Shown: positions 1 through 4,995 of the stretch, in pieces
How positions within the stretch are numbered: position 1 is the stretch's first letter
How the letters are laid out: each line of letters opens with the position of its first letter
Source of the DNA: Chlamydiia bacterium
Lineage (GTDB): Bacteria; Chlamydiota; Chlamydiia; Chlamydiales; FEN-1388
DNA: 6,981 nucleotides
Reading direction: 5' to 3'
NCBI GenBank assembly: GCA_023269335.1
Contig: JAHFTM010000064.1
Coordinates: 1 to 6,981 of the forward strand
Notes under the pieces: model-generated
What the model saw: the letters and a program-made list of their open reading frames with translations, nothing else
Databases searched by the model: none
Told to the model about the DNA's origin: nothing
Translations under genes and position numbers: made by a program

Positions 1-283
1 GATAAGACATATGAATCCAGCCGATGAGCAGAGCAGAGATGATGCTAGCAATCAGTGCTCCTGCAAGCGGTGATGCCCAGTAGATATTCTGCGTGCGCTC
101 AAGCCATAAAAAAAAGCCGATACCCGCAAGTACCGAGTGGGAAATGGAGCCTGAAATAAATGCAATGCGCTTAACTACCACATAAGAGCCCATAATTCCA
201 CCGACAACCGAGGCAGCAAGGCCTGCAAGTGTAGCAAAAAGAAGCAGTTGGTTACACAAGAGCGCTTCAAAAAATGAATTCAT
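1..283 (-). CDS. Metal ABC transporter permease, ABC-3 family (5' part only)
   Basis: Inner-membrane permease of a divalent metal importer (ZnuB/MntB/TroC type), probably acting as a dimer with the ATPase encoded just upstream. Only the first 94 codons are present; the gene continues past the left edge. The visible protein starts MNSFFEALLCNQ and shows three hydrophobic stretches (about residues 12-32, 47-60 and 68-90). Between the first two lies the family pattern of a G-S-Y-V-V-V-K-R segment followed by SGSISHSVLAGIG (residues 44-56), matching the conserved 'SHavl.Gia' element of ABC-3 permeases. The ATG overlaps the TGA of the ATPase gene as ATGA, and an AAAGG ribosome-binding site lies 6 nt upstream inside that gene, so the start is well supported and translation is probably coupled. 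Whether the substrate is Zn, Mn or Fe cannot be told from this fragment. Confidence 0.9.
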   Translation of the reverse strand, partial: MNSFFEALLCNQLLLFATLAGLAASVVGGIMGSYVVVKRIAFISGSISHSVLAGIGFFLWLERTQNIYWASPLAGALIASIISALLIGWIHMSY

Positions 284-1041
284 CGGCTGCCTTTGCTGCT
301 TTTAAGGTGTGTTTCTGGGGTTTGGATGAGAGGGAAATGATACAGGCCGAGCGCAAAGTGCTCACAAAGCTCGCCAGGGCTGACGGCATCTATTTGCCGT
401 TGAACGCAAAGCACGCGCTCTACCTGGCGGATGACAGCACGGATATCGTGCGTTACCATGAGGATCGTCAGACTTTTACGCAGCTCTAAAAGAAGCTCAT
501 GAATCCCAGCTTCTGCTTGCGCATCGACGTTGGCAGTGGGCTCATCAAGTAATAAAATATGCGGCTCGGAGGCAAGAGCTCGGGCTATCAATGCCCGTTG
601 AGCTTGGCCCCCAGAAAGCTCACCAAATGGTTTGTGAGCGTATTTTAAAAGTTTTACTTTTTCTAGTGCTTCGTTTGCTTTTTCGCGGTCTTTTTTGGAA
701 AATATCCCCCACCAGGGCAAGGTTGCCAGGCGTCCACCCAAAACAAGCTCCATAACTGTAATCGGAAAAAGCTTGTCAAAGCGCAGGTTTTGCGGCACGT
801 AAGCGATACCGTTAGGATAGCTTTTTGGGTTTTTACCAAAGATTGAAATTTCACCTTTTGTAGGTTCTAAAAAGCCCATCAAGAGTTTCAGTAGAGTGGT
901 TTTGCCGCCGCCGTTGGGGCCGATGATGCCTATGAATTCACCTTCTTGTACCGATATAGAAGCGTTTTCAATGACAGATTCTGAGTGTGCATAACTAAAA
1001 CAAACACCCTTCATAGAAATGGCTATTTTTTTACTGGTCAT
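280..1041 (-). CDS. Metal ABC transporter ATP-binding protein (ZnuC/TroB-like)
   Basis: Cytoplasmic ATPase that powers the metal importer. All nucleotide-binding motifs are present in 253 residues, a normal family length: Walker A GPNGGGKTT (41-49), Q-loop Q84, signature LSGGQ (142-146), Walker B ILLLDEP (162-168), D-loop around N171-D173 and switch histidine H198 in VTHD. In Walker A the usual 'GxGKST' is GGGKTT, which is common in this subfamily. Residues about 86-115 (RFDKLFPITVMELVLGGR and following) match the segment typical of Mn/Zn importers. The ATG overlaps the stop of the binding-protein gene (ATGA), with GAGG 7 nt upstream, and its own TGA overlaps the permease start. It is therefore the middle gene of a tightly coupled three-gene operon. 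Membership of the ABC-metal family is secure; the metal is not. Confidence 0.95.
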   Translation of the reverse strand: MTSKKIAISMKGVCFSYAHSESVIENASISVQEGEFIGIIGPNGGGKTTLLKLLMGFLEPTKGEISIFGKNPKSYPNGIAYVPQNLRFDKLFPITVMELVLGGRLATLPWWGIFSKKDREKANEALEKVKLLKYAHKPFGELSGGQAQRALIARALASEPHILLLDEPTANVDAQAEAGIHELLLELRKSLTILMVTHDIRAVIRQVERVLCVQRQIDAVSPGELCEHFALGLYHFPLIQTPETHLKSSKGSR

Positions 1042-1925
1042 TGCATAGCCTCGGCAAATTCTTTTGCTATTTGACGCATCATTTGAAAATAGTGCGCTGA
1101 GTTAGGATTAAGGGTGACAAGTTTGGCTCCAATCTCTTTGGCAATAAGCTGTGCGCCCTTGTGTGGATAGGGTCCCTGGATGAATATCGTTTTAATCTGT
1201 AGCTTTTTGGCTTCTTGTAAAAGGTGCGTCAGCTCTTTGGCAGAGGGGTCTTTGCCCTCTTGCTCTATAGAAAGTTGTGTGATGCCATATTCTTTGCAAA
1301 AATAGCTGTATGAAGGATGTGCAACGAGCACAATGAGCTCGCTATGGGTTTTATGAAGTGTTGCAAATTGCTGTTGAATCTCATTGTCAAGCGCTTCAAG
1401 CTCATCAATCAGTTCTGCCAGGTTATTTTGAATCTTTTCTTTCATTTCTGTAGTTGGAAATACCTGTTCCAGGATTTTGGCAATTGTTTTAGCCTGTAAA
1501 ATCATCAGTTTAGGGCTCATCCAAATATGCGGATCATAGCCTCCGATGTGCTGTGGGTGTTCTTCTTTAATCAGTGGTATGTCCGTGCGTAGGTCGCAAA
1601 CCACAAGATTGGGATTTTGGCTTTGAAGCGCAGTTTGCATTCTTTTTTCAAAGCACTCGCCAAGCATGAACCAAACTTGGCTTTCAGCGTAGCGTTGGAT
1701 CTGTTTTGGCGTAGGATCATAATTGTGAGCATCAGCGCCTTGCGGCAAAATGATCTCTACTTGAATTTCTTTGCCGGCAAGTTTTTCAACTATTTCGAGA
1801 TAGGGCGCAATACTGACTAACGCGCGAGCATCTTGAGCTACAATTTGCGAAAAAGAAGCTAGAAAAAGGAGGCAAAGCAAAAAAATGGTATTAATTTTGC
1901 TAAACAATGTTTTTAAGTAGATCAT
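1038..1925 (-). CDS. Metal-binding ABC transporter substrate-binding protein (ZnuA/TroA-like, cluster 9)
   Basis: Periplasmic receptor that delivers Zn/Mn/Fe to the adjacent permease and ATPase; 295 residues from the chosen start. The N-terminus is a signal peptide: Lys residues near the start (K5, K10), a hydrophobic core TIFLLCLLFLASFS (13-26), and likely cleavage near VAQ-DA (29-33). There is no clear lipobox. Three family metal ligands are recognisable: H67 in GADAHNYDPTP, H133 in YDPHIWMSP and H203 in VAHPSYSYF. The usual fourth ligand, an Asp in a '.LDP.' segment, appears as N273 in TLNPNSAHYF. The His-rich loop seen in Zn-specific ZnuA proteins is nearly absent (only HPQH at 123-126). 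An in-frame TTG 54 nt upstream would also open the frame, but it coincides with the proposed -35 box and would spoil the signal peptide, so ATG at 1925 is preferred. First gene of the operon; its TGA overlaps the ATPase ATG. Confidence 0.93.
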   Translation of the reverse strand: MIYLKTLFSKINTIFLLCLLFLASFSQIVAQDARALVSIAPYLEIVEKLAGKEIQVEIILPQGADAHNYDPTPKQIQRYAESQVWFMLGECFEKRMQTALQSQNPNLVVCDLRTDIPLIKEEHPQHIGGYDPHIWMSPKLMILQAKTIAKILEQVFPTTEMKEKIQNNLAELIDELEALDNEIQQQFATLHKTHSELIVLVAHPSYSYFCKEYGITQLSIEQEGKDPSAKELTHLLQEAKKLQIKTIFIQGPYPHKGAQLIAKEIGAKLVTLNPNSAHYFQMMRQIAKEFAEAMQ

Positions 1926-1950
1926 GAATTTCTCAACTAAGTGAACAGAT

Positions 1951-1979
1951 AGTGTAGTCTTTTTGCCGATATACACCAA
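1951..1979 (-). promoter_or_regulatory. Putative sigma-70-type promoter of the metal transporter operon
   Basis: On the minus strand, TTGGTG (1979-1974) is followed after exactly 17 nt by TACACT (1956-1951). These resemble -35 TTGACA (3/6) and -10 TATAAT (4/6). Initiation would fall near 1944, leaving a leader of about 20 nt before the ATG at 1925. The leader has only a weak ribosome-binding site (TTGAGA). I looked for a Fur/Zur/DtxR-type palindrome here and found no convincing one. The call is inference from spacing and position. Confidence 0.4.
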
Positions 1980-2035
1980 TGATTTTTCTACTCACTAAAA
2001 TGAAAAAAGAGTATCCTAGATGACTGATATATTTT

Positions 2036-2126
2036 GGAGGGGTGTCCGAGTGGCTTAAGGAGCCCGCTTGGAAAGCGTGTGTACGGCACAACCGTACCGT
2101 GGGTTCGAATCCCACCCCCTCCACCA
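2036..2126 (+). tRNA. tRNA-Ser (anticodon GGA), CCA encoded
   Basis: Class II tRNA reading UCC/UCU codons. Acceptor stem GGAGGGG (2036-2042) pairs fully with CCCCTCC (2116-2122). D stem is TCC/GGA, and the anticodon loop TTGGAAA (2068-2074) holds GGA at 2070-2072. The long variable arm has a 6-bp stem GTACGG/CCGTAC (2081-2086/2092-2097) around CACAA. The T arm is GTGGG-TTCGAAT-CCCAC (2099-2115). The discriminator at 2123 is A, then genomic CCA. The D-stem C11-G24 pair and the long arm fit serine identity. Two oddities are the A discriminator (bacterial tRNA-Ser normally has G73) and a C-U mismatch at the second pair of the anticodon stem (2064/2078). A TATCCT at 2012-2017 could be a -10 box, but I see no matching -35 at good spacing, and no T-run terminator follows the gene. 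Confidence 0.95.
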
Positions 2127-2135
2127 TCTTTTACA

Positions 2136-3194
2136 CTACGACGGTCTTGCTTTTGACAACTTGGATAGTTCTGAGCTGAGTAGCAAGTAGTCTCTGCGGT
2201 TGTTATCTAGCGCATTTTTGGCTGCGTTTAGCCGATTTTCTTCTTTAAAAATCAGCTGTTCCAAAGTAGCGAATCTATTACTTAGCGCCTGCAAGCGAGT
2301 TTGTTCTTTTTCGATAGGTTTACCAGCCGCACCCTTCGTGCTTATGTCACGTGTCAAAATAGAGAGCTCATTCTCTACTTTTGTTTTTTCAGCTAGCAGA
2401 GAGCTTATGTTTGAAGTCAAGTCATTCAGGGTTGTATTGAGCGGTCTACGTTGTTGCACTAACGTGTCCATTTGAGCTCGCAGTTCGTCAGCTGTTTTTG
2501 GTTGACGTACTCTTGGTGATAAGGGTGCAGATGTACTTCTTGCTTTTGGGGTTGAGGTGGGCGAGGCTGGGGTAGGAGAGGCGGCTGGGGTAGGAGAGGC
2601 GGCTGGGGTAGGAGTGGAAGGTGGCAGCCCAGGGCTTGTAGCTCGCAAAGGAGGAGATGACGTGACGGTGGTCGCCGGAGCTGTGGGAGGATTTGAAGGA
2701 GTAGGGATTGCCGGCTTTGGAGCTGTTGCCGTTGCTGGATTTGCAGGTGCAGCAGCTGCTGGTAGGAGAGGTGGGAGTGGGGGGGCTGTAGCTACTGCAT
2801 TAGGACCCACATTTAAAACAGCACTTGCTTTTTGAAAAATAAGTCTTACTTGGCCCATTTTTTCTGCATTCAAAGGCAGAAAAGCTTTTACAGCCAGGAG
2901 CGCAGCATTTCGTTTGAACCAACTACCAGAAAATTTTTTTTCAATGTGGGCGCTCGCTTCTTTTTGTAGATACTCCTCCAATTTTTTAGGAGTGGATTGA
3001 ATCTCCTCAAGCAGTTTGGGGTTGCTGCACACGCCGGCTACTTTTTTTACTAAGTCATCAACACTTCCGCCACCTTTCTTTTTTGTCAGATCTTCTACTT
3101 TTTTACCGAGCAATTGCGCCAAATGAGGTAAAATAGCCTCTTTAATCCGTAGTTCTTCTGGAGTAAGACCACCTGAGATGCCATGAATTGCCAT
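2136..3194 (-). CDS. Hypothetical protein: helical head, Pro/Ala/Thr-rich linker, coiled-coil tail
   Basis: I do not recognise a family. The 352-residue product has three clear zones. Residues 1-130 are predicted helical and charged (MAIHGISGGLTPEEL at the start; Lys-rich around 31-40). Residues about 131-230 form a low-complexity linker dominated by Pro, Ala, Thr and Ser, including a tandem TPAASP repeat (about 194-210) and almost no acidic residues. Residues about 232-349 are rich in Leu with heptad-like spacing and many Glu/Lys/Arg, as in two coiled-coil helices (about 252-285 and 297-348) joined by a Gly/Ala-containing turn. There is no signal peptide or membrane segment, so it is cytoplasmic or exported without a Sec signal. 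A ribosome-binding site AAGG lies 6 nt before the ATG. It is separated from the upstream gene by an AT-rich spacer and probably has its own promoter. Its layout would suit a scaffold, an effector or a surface-linked protein, but no function is shown. Confidence 0.8.
   Translation of the reverse strand: MAIHGISGGLTPEELRIKEAILPHLAQLLGKKVEDLTKKKGGGSVDDLVKKVAGVCSNPKLLEEIQSTPKKLEEYLQKEASAHIEKKFSGSWFKRNAALLAVKAFLPLNAEKMGQVRLIFQKASAVLNVGPNAVATAPPLPPLLPAAAAPANPATATAPKPAIPTPSNPPTAPATTVTSSPPLRATSPGLPPSTPTPAASPTPAASPTPASPTSTPKARSTSAPLSPRVRQPKTADELRAQMDTLVQQRRPLNTTLNDLTSNISSLLAEKTKVENELSILTRDISTKGAAGKPIEKEQTRLQALSNRFATLEQLIFKEENRLNAAKNALDNNRRDYLLLSSELSKLSKARPS
2565..2614 (-). repeat. 18-bp tandem repeat in the Pro-rich linker, 2.8 copies
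   Basis: On the plus strand the unit GGCTGGGGTAGGAGAGGC occurs identically at 2565-2582 and 2583-2600, and then for 14 bases at 2601-2614. Being a multiple of three, it keeps the frame and encodes the hexapeptide period TPAASP in the minus-strand protein. The identity at DNA level suggests recent expansion by slippage or unequal recombination; copy number may differ between strains. Confidence 0.9.
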
Positions 3195-3266
3195 AAATCA
3201 CCTTAGTAATAGATAACTTAATAGTAATCTATCTATATTTAATTTTAAATGTATTAAATTATTTAA
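3195..3266 (-). promoter_or_regulatory. AT-rich intergenic spacer with dyads; likely promoter region of the Pro-rich gene
   Basis: This 72-nt gap is almost pure A/T, in contrast to its flanks. It holds inverted repeat ATAGATA/TATCTAT (3209-3215 and 3230-3236, 14-nt loop) and direct repeat TAGTAAT (3204-3210 and 3222-3228). It also holds palindrome ATTTAATTTTAAAT (3237-3250), and a 15-nt dyad ATTAAATTATTTAAT (3253-3267) that reaches the stop codon of the upstream gene. A weak promoter reading on the minus strand is TTAAAA, 16 nt, TACTAT, placing initiation just before the ribosome-binding site. There is no GC-rich hairpin with a T-run, so an ordinary intrinsic terminator for the upstream operon is not evident. 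Confidence 0.4.
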
Positions 3267-4172
3267 TTAGTGAGATGTGTGAGTTTTTTGTACTATTTGC
3301 AGCGTAGCAAGAAGTGTTCGCTGAAATGGGCCGTAGTTTTTGCCCTCTTTCCTTTTCTCTAAGAAAGTAAGCAATTTTTCCATAGGAACAAGGCGTACCA
3401 AGAGAGAAAAAAGATAGCCTACAGCAAGAGGTCTTAAGAGAGCAAAACTCAGTGACTCACCTGAGTTTTTAGTGGAATAAAATAAAAAGAGCACTAGGGT
3501 AAAAGAAAATAAAAATGAGGGGAGGAAAAGGTCTTTTATCGAAAGCCAAAGCGCACGTTTAACGCTTGGTTTGTTGAAAGTACAAGCTGGCTGCATCGCT
3601 TGTGCTTTTAAAGACAGCTTTTGAAAGAAGCTGAGTGGGATGTGCGGAGAAAAAATAGCAATAGCCACTGCAAGAGCTGCTTTGACTACAACAGAGGCGA
3701 TAAGAAGCTGCACGAGCCATCCTTCCGGCAAAAATTGAGCGTTGACCTGTTCAATGGCTTCCCAGATATTTTTTCCAAAAATAAGTGAATACAAAAGTGC
3801 CGGTTGAATAAACCCCCATAAAGATGAAAAAATGGCCCCAACACTTCTACCAAAAGAATTTTTACCAAAAATAAGGATGCTGCAGGTAAAAAGAAGGCCT
3901 TGCACGCTGAGTGCCAGCATGGGCGTGAGCTTTTTTCCTATGGGAGAAAGCGATTTTAATAAAGCCGCGATTGCTGAGATGGAAAAAGAGGCAGTCCTTT
4001 GAGGGTGAATAGCTGTTGCAGTTGAAAGAATGGCAATTTGATTTAACGACAAAAACTGTCCGGTAAAGGGCAGGTGCAGGGCATGAAGAGCGCTGCCTAA
4101 GCCTACTTCTGTAAGCGCAAGCAGGCTGGCATAAAAAGCAGTGATTTTTTCAGATTCGTTTAACTGACTCAT
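3267..4172 (-). CDS. Polytopic membrane protein of unknown function, possibly a transporter component
   Basis: The 301-residue product has about six to eight hydrophobic segments (roughly 11-33, 38-56, 83-103, 109-133, 152-175, 207-233 and 243-262, with a shorter one near 63-75). A basic loop lies at about 185-207 and a charged C-terminal tail follows. The first half carries LPFTGQF (34-40), SPIGKK (76-81) and a VQGLL element (90-94). From memory this arrangement recalls small substrate-capture (S-component-like) membrane proteins, but the match is loose and I do not assign a family. The ATG at 4172 overlaps the TGA of the peptidase gene as ATGA, so the two are probably translated together. 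A TTG nine bases upstream is a possible alternative start, with no better ribosome-binding site. Context suggests a role in uptake or export linked to peptide or amino-acid metabolism; the substrate is unknown. Confidence 0.8.
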   Translation of the reverse strand: MSQLNESEKITAFYASLLALTEVGLGSALHALHLPFTGQFLSLNQIAILSTATAIHPQRTASFSISAIAALLKSLSPIGKKLTPMLALSVQGLLFTCSILIFGKNSFGRSVGAIFSSLWGFIQPALLYSLIFGKNIWEAIEQVNAQFLPEGWLVQLLIASVVVKAALAVAIAIFSPHIPLSFFQKLSLKAQAMQPACTFNKPSVKRALWLSIKDLFLPSFLFSFTLVLFLFYSTKNSGESLSFALLRPLAVGYLFSLLVRLVPMEKLLTFLEKRKEGKNYGPFQRTLLATLQIVQKTHTSH

Positions 4173-4984
4173 TGGTACCAAAAATTATTCCAGACTTCCC
4201 AGAAATTTTTACCACGACAAACAATAGTCCTGGGATCTACGATTTCACAGCCTACTCTACCAATGAAATCATTGGATTTTTCAGGGTTAGAAAGCTCAAT
4301 TTTTAGCTCTACCGGCAACTTCAATTTCAAAGGTTTAGGCCAGCTTTTAGGATTTTTGAGTGCTTGGTGAACAGTTTTTTCAATAAGCGCGCAGGCATCA
4401 TGAGGGGCAAGGCAGCGTGCAGCAAAGCGATTTAAGCTCTGCTTTACCTGGGCGCAATACACTTGCTTGCCAAGAAGATCACGCACTTCGCGACAAGTAG
4501 CCTCATCACCTGAAGCAAAAATTGTAGGCACGTTAAAGCTTGCAGCGATGGCAGCAACAATACCGCTTTCACCAACTGCTTTACCATTGATGTAGGCGTT
4601 GTAAAAGTTTTGCGAAGACATAGTGTGACACAAAATACCGTCAGCTGTACCTGCCATGGCATGGGCACCTGGTAAAAGCATAGCATCACATCCTGACTTC
4701 AATGGTTCGACATAACAGCCCCAGCGGTAGCCAAAGACATACTCAGCGCCAGACTCTAGTTTATCTTTGATCAAACTGTTGAACGAATAATCACCACCTG
4801 CTCCATGGCCGTCAACCACGATAATCTCTTTGTAGCCAGCCTTTTTTGCGCCGCGCACCGCTGCGTTGATCTCTTCGGTATATAAGCGCCTGCCCTCTTC
4901 ATATTGCGCTGCGCCTGCCATCACCTGATCCCACTTTGTAATGCCACCAACGCCTTCCATATCGCACCAAAACACAACTCGCAT
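4169..4984 (-). CDS. dppA: D-aminopeptidase, M55 family (DppA-like)
   Basis: Zinc-dependent peptidase of family M55, whose Bacillus subtilis member removes N-terminal D-amino acids from short peptides such as D-Ala-D-Ala. Length is 271 residues, as usual. The diagnostic N-terminal motif is CDMEGVGGI with D8 and E10. DGHG supplies H60, GAHAMAG supplies H108, CHTMSS supplies H120 (position of the catalytic histidine) and GESG supplies E139. D8, E10 and H60 fall at the same numbers as in the B. subtilis enzyme, and all expected metal ligands are present, so it should be active. There is no signal peptide, so it is cytoplasmic. The start is well supported by AGGAG 6 nt upstream. Second gene of the unit; it follows putA by 9 nt and overlaps the membrane protein start. 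Possible roles are use of imported D-amino-acid peptides, or recycling of peptidoglycan peptides. Confidence 0.92.
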   Translation of the reverse strand: MRVVFWCDMEGVGGITKWDQVMAGAAQYEEGRRLYTEEINAAVRGAKKAGYKEIIVVDGHGAGGDYSFNSLIKDKLESGAEYVFGYRWGCYVEPLKSGCDAMLLPGAHAMAGTADGILCHTMSSQNFYNAYINGKAVGESGIVAAIAASFNVPTIFASGDEATCREVRDLLGKQVYCAQVKQSLNRFAARCLAPHDACALIEKTVHQALKNPKSWPKPLKLKLPVELKIELSNPEKSNDFIGRVGCEIVDPRTIVCRGKNFWEVWNNFWYQ

Positions 4985-4990
4985 ATCCTA

Positions 4991-4995
4991 CTCCT
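4991..4995 (-). promoter_or_regulatory. Strong ribosome-binding site of the M55 peptidase gene, over the putA stop
   Basis: AGGAG on the minus strand sits 6 nt before the ATG and shares two bases with the TAG stop of the preceding gene (4996-4994). Ribosomes ending on putA would therefore be placed to restart, which supports one transcript and coupled expression. Confidence 0.8.

Noticed and set aside
274..489. Plus-strand open frame of 71 codons inside the ATPase gene
   Set aside because: It is fully antisense to a well-supported ABC ATPase and shows no domain or ribosome-binding site.
1937..1963. Possible Fur/Zur-type operator near the metal operon promoter
   Set aside because: Only the outer three bases of the candidate dyad match; the interior symmetry is no better than chance.
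1926..1979. Longer start (TTG at 1979) for the metal-binding protein
   Set aside because: It would add 18 residues before a good signal peptide and overlaps the proposed -35 box; the ATG at 1925 gives a normal signal sequence.
1933..2127. Minus-strand open frame of 64 codons starting MVEGVGFEPT
   Set aside because: It is the complement of the tRNA-Ser gene; such 'VEGVGFEPT' proteins are a known artefact of translating antisense tRNA.
2565..2614. Possible CRISPR-like repeat
   Set aside because: The copies are directly adjacent with no spacers and lie in frame within a coding linker.
2557..2835. Plus-strand Gly/Val/Ala-rich open frame of 92 codons
   Set aside because: It is the antisense image of the GC-rich Pro/Ala linker of the minus-strand gene, with a composition that follows directly from it and no independent start signal.
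4444..4689. Minus-strand open frame of 81 codons in another frame of the M55 peptidase
   Set aside because: It is a shadow of the peptidase gene, whose catalytic motifs are intact in the main frame.
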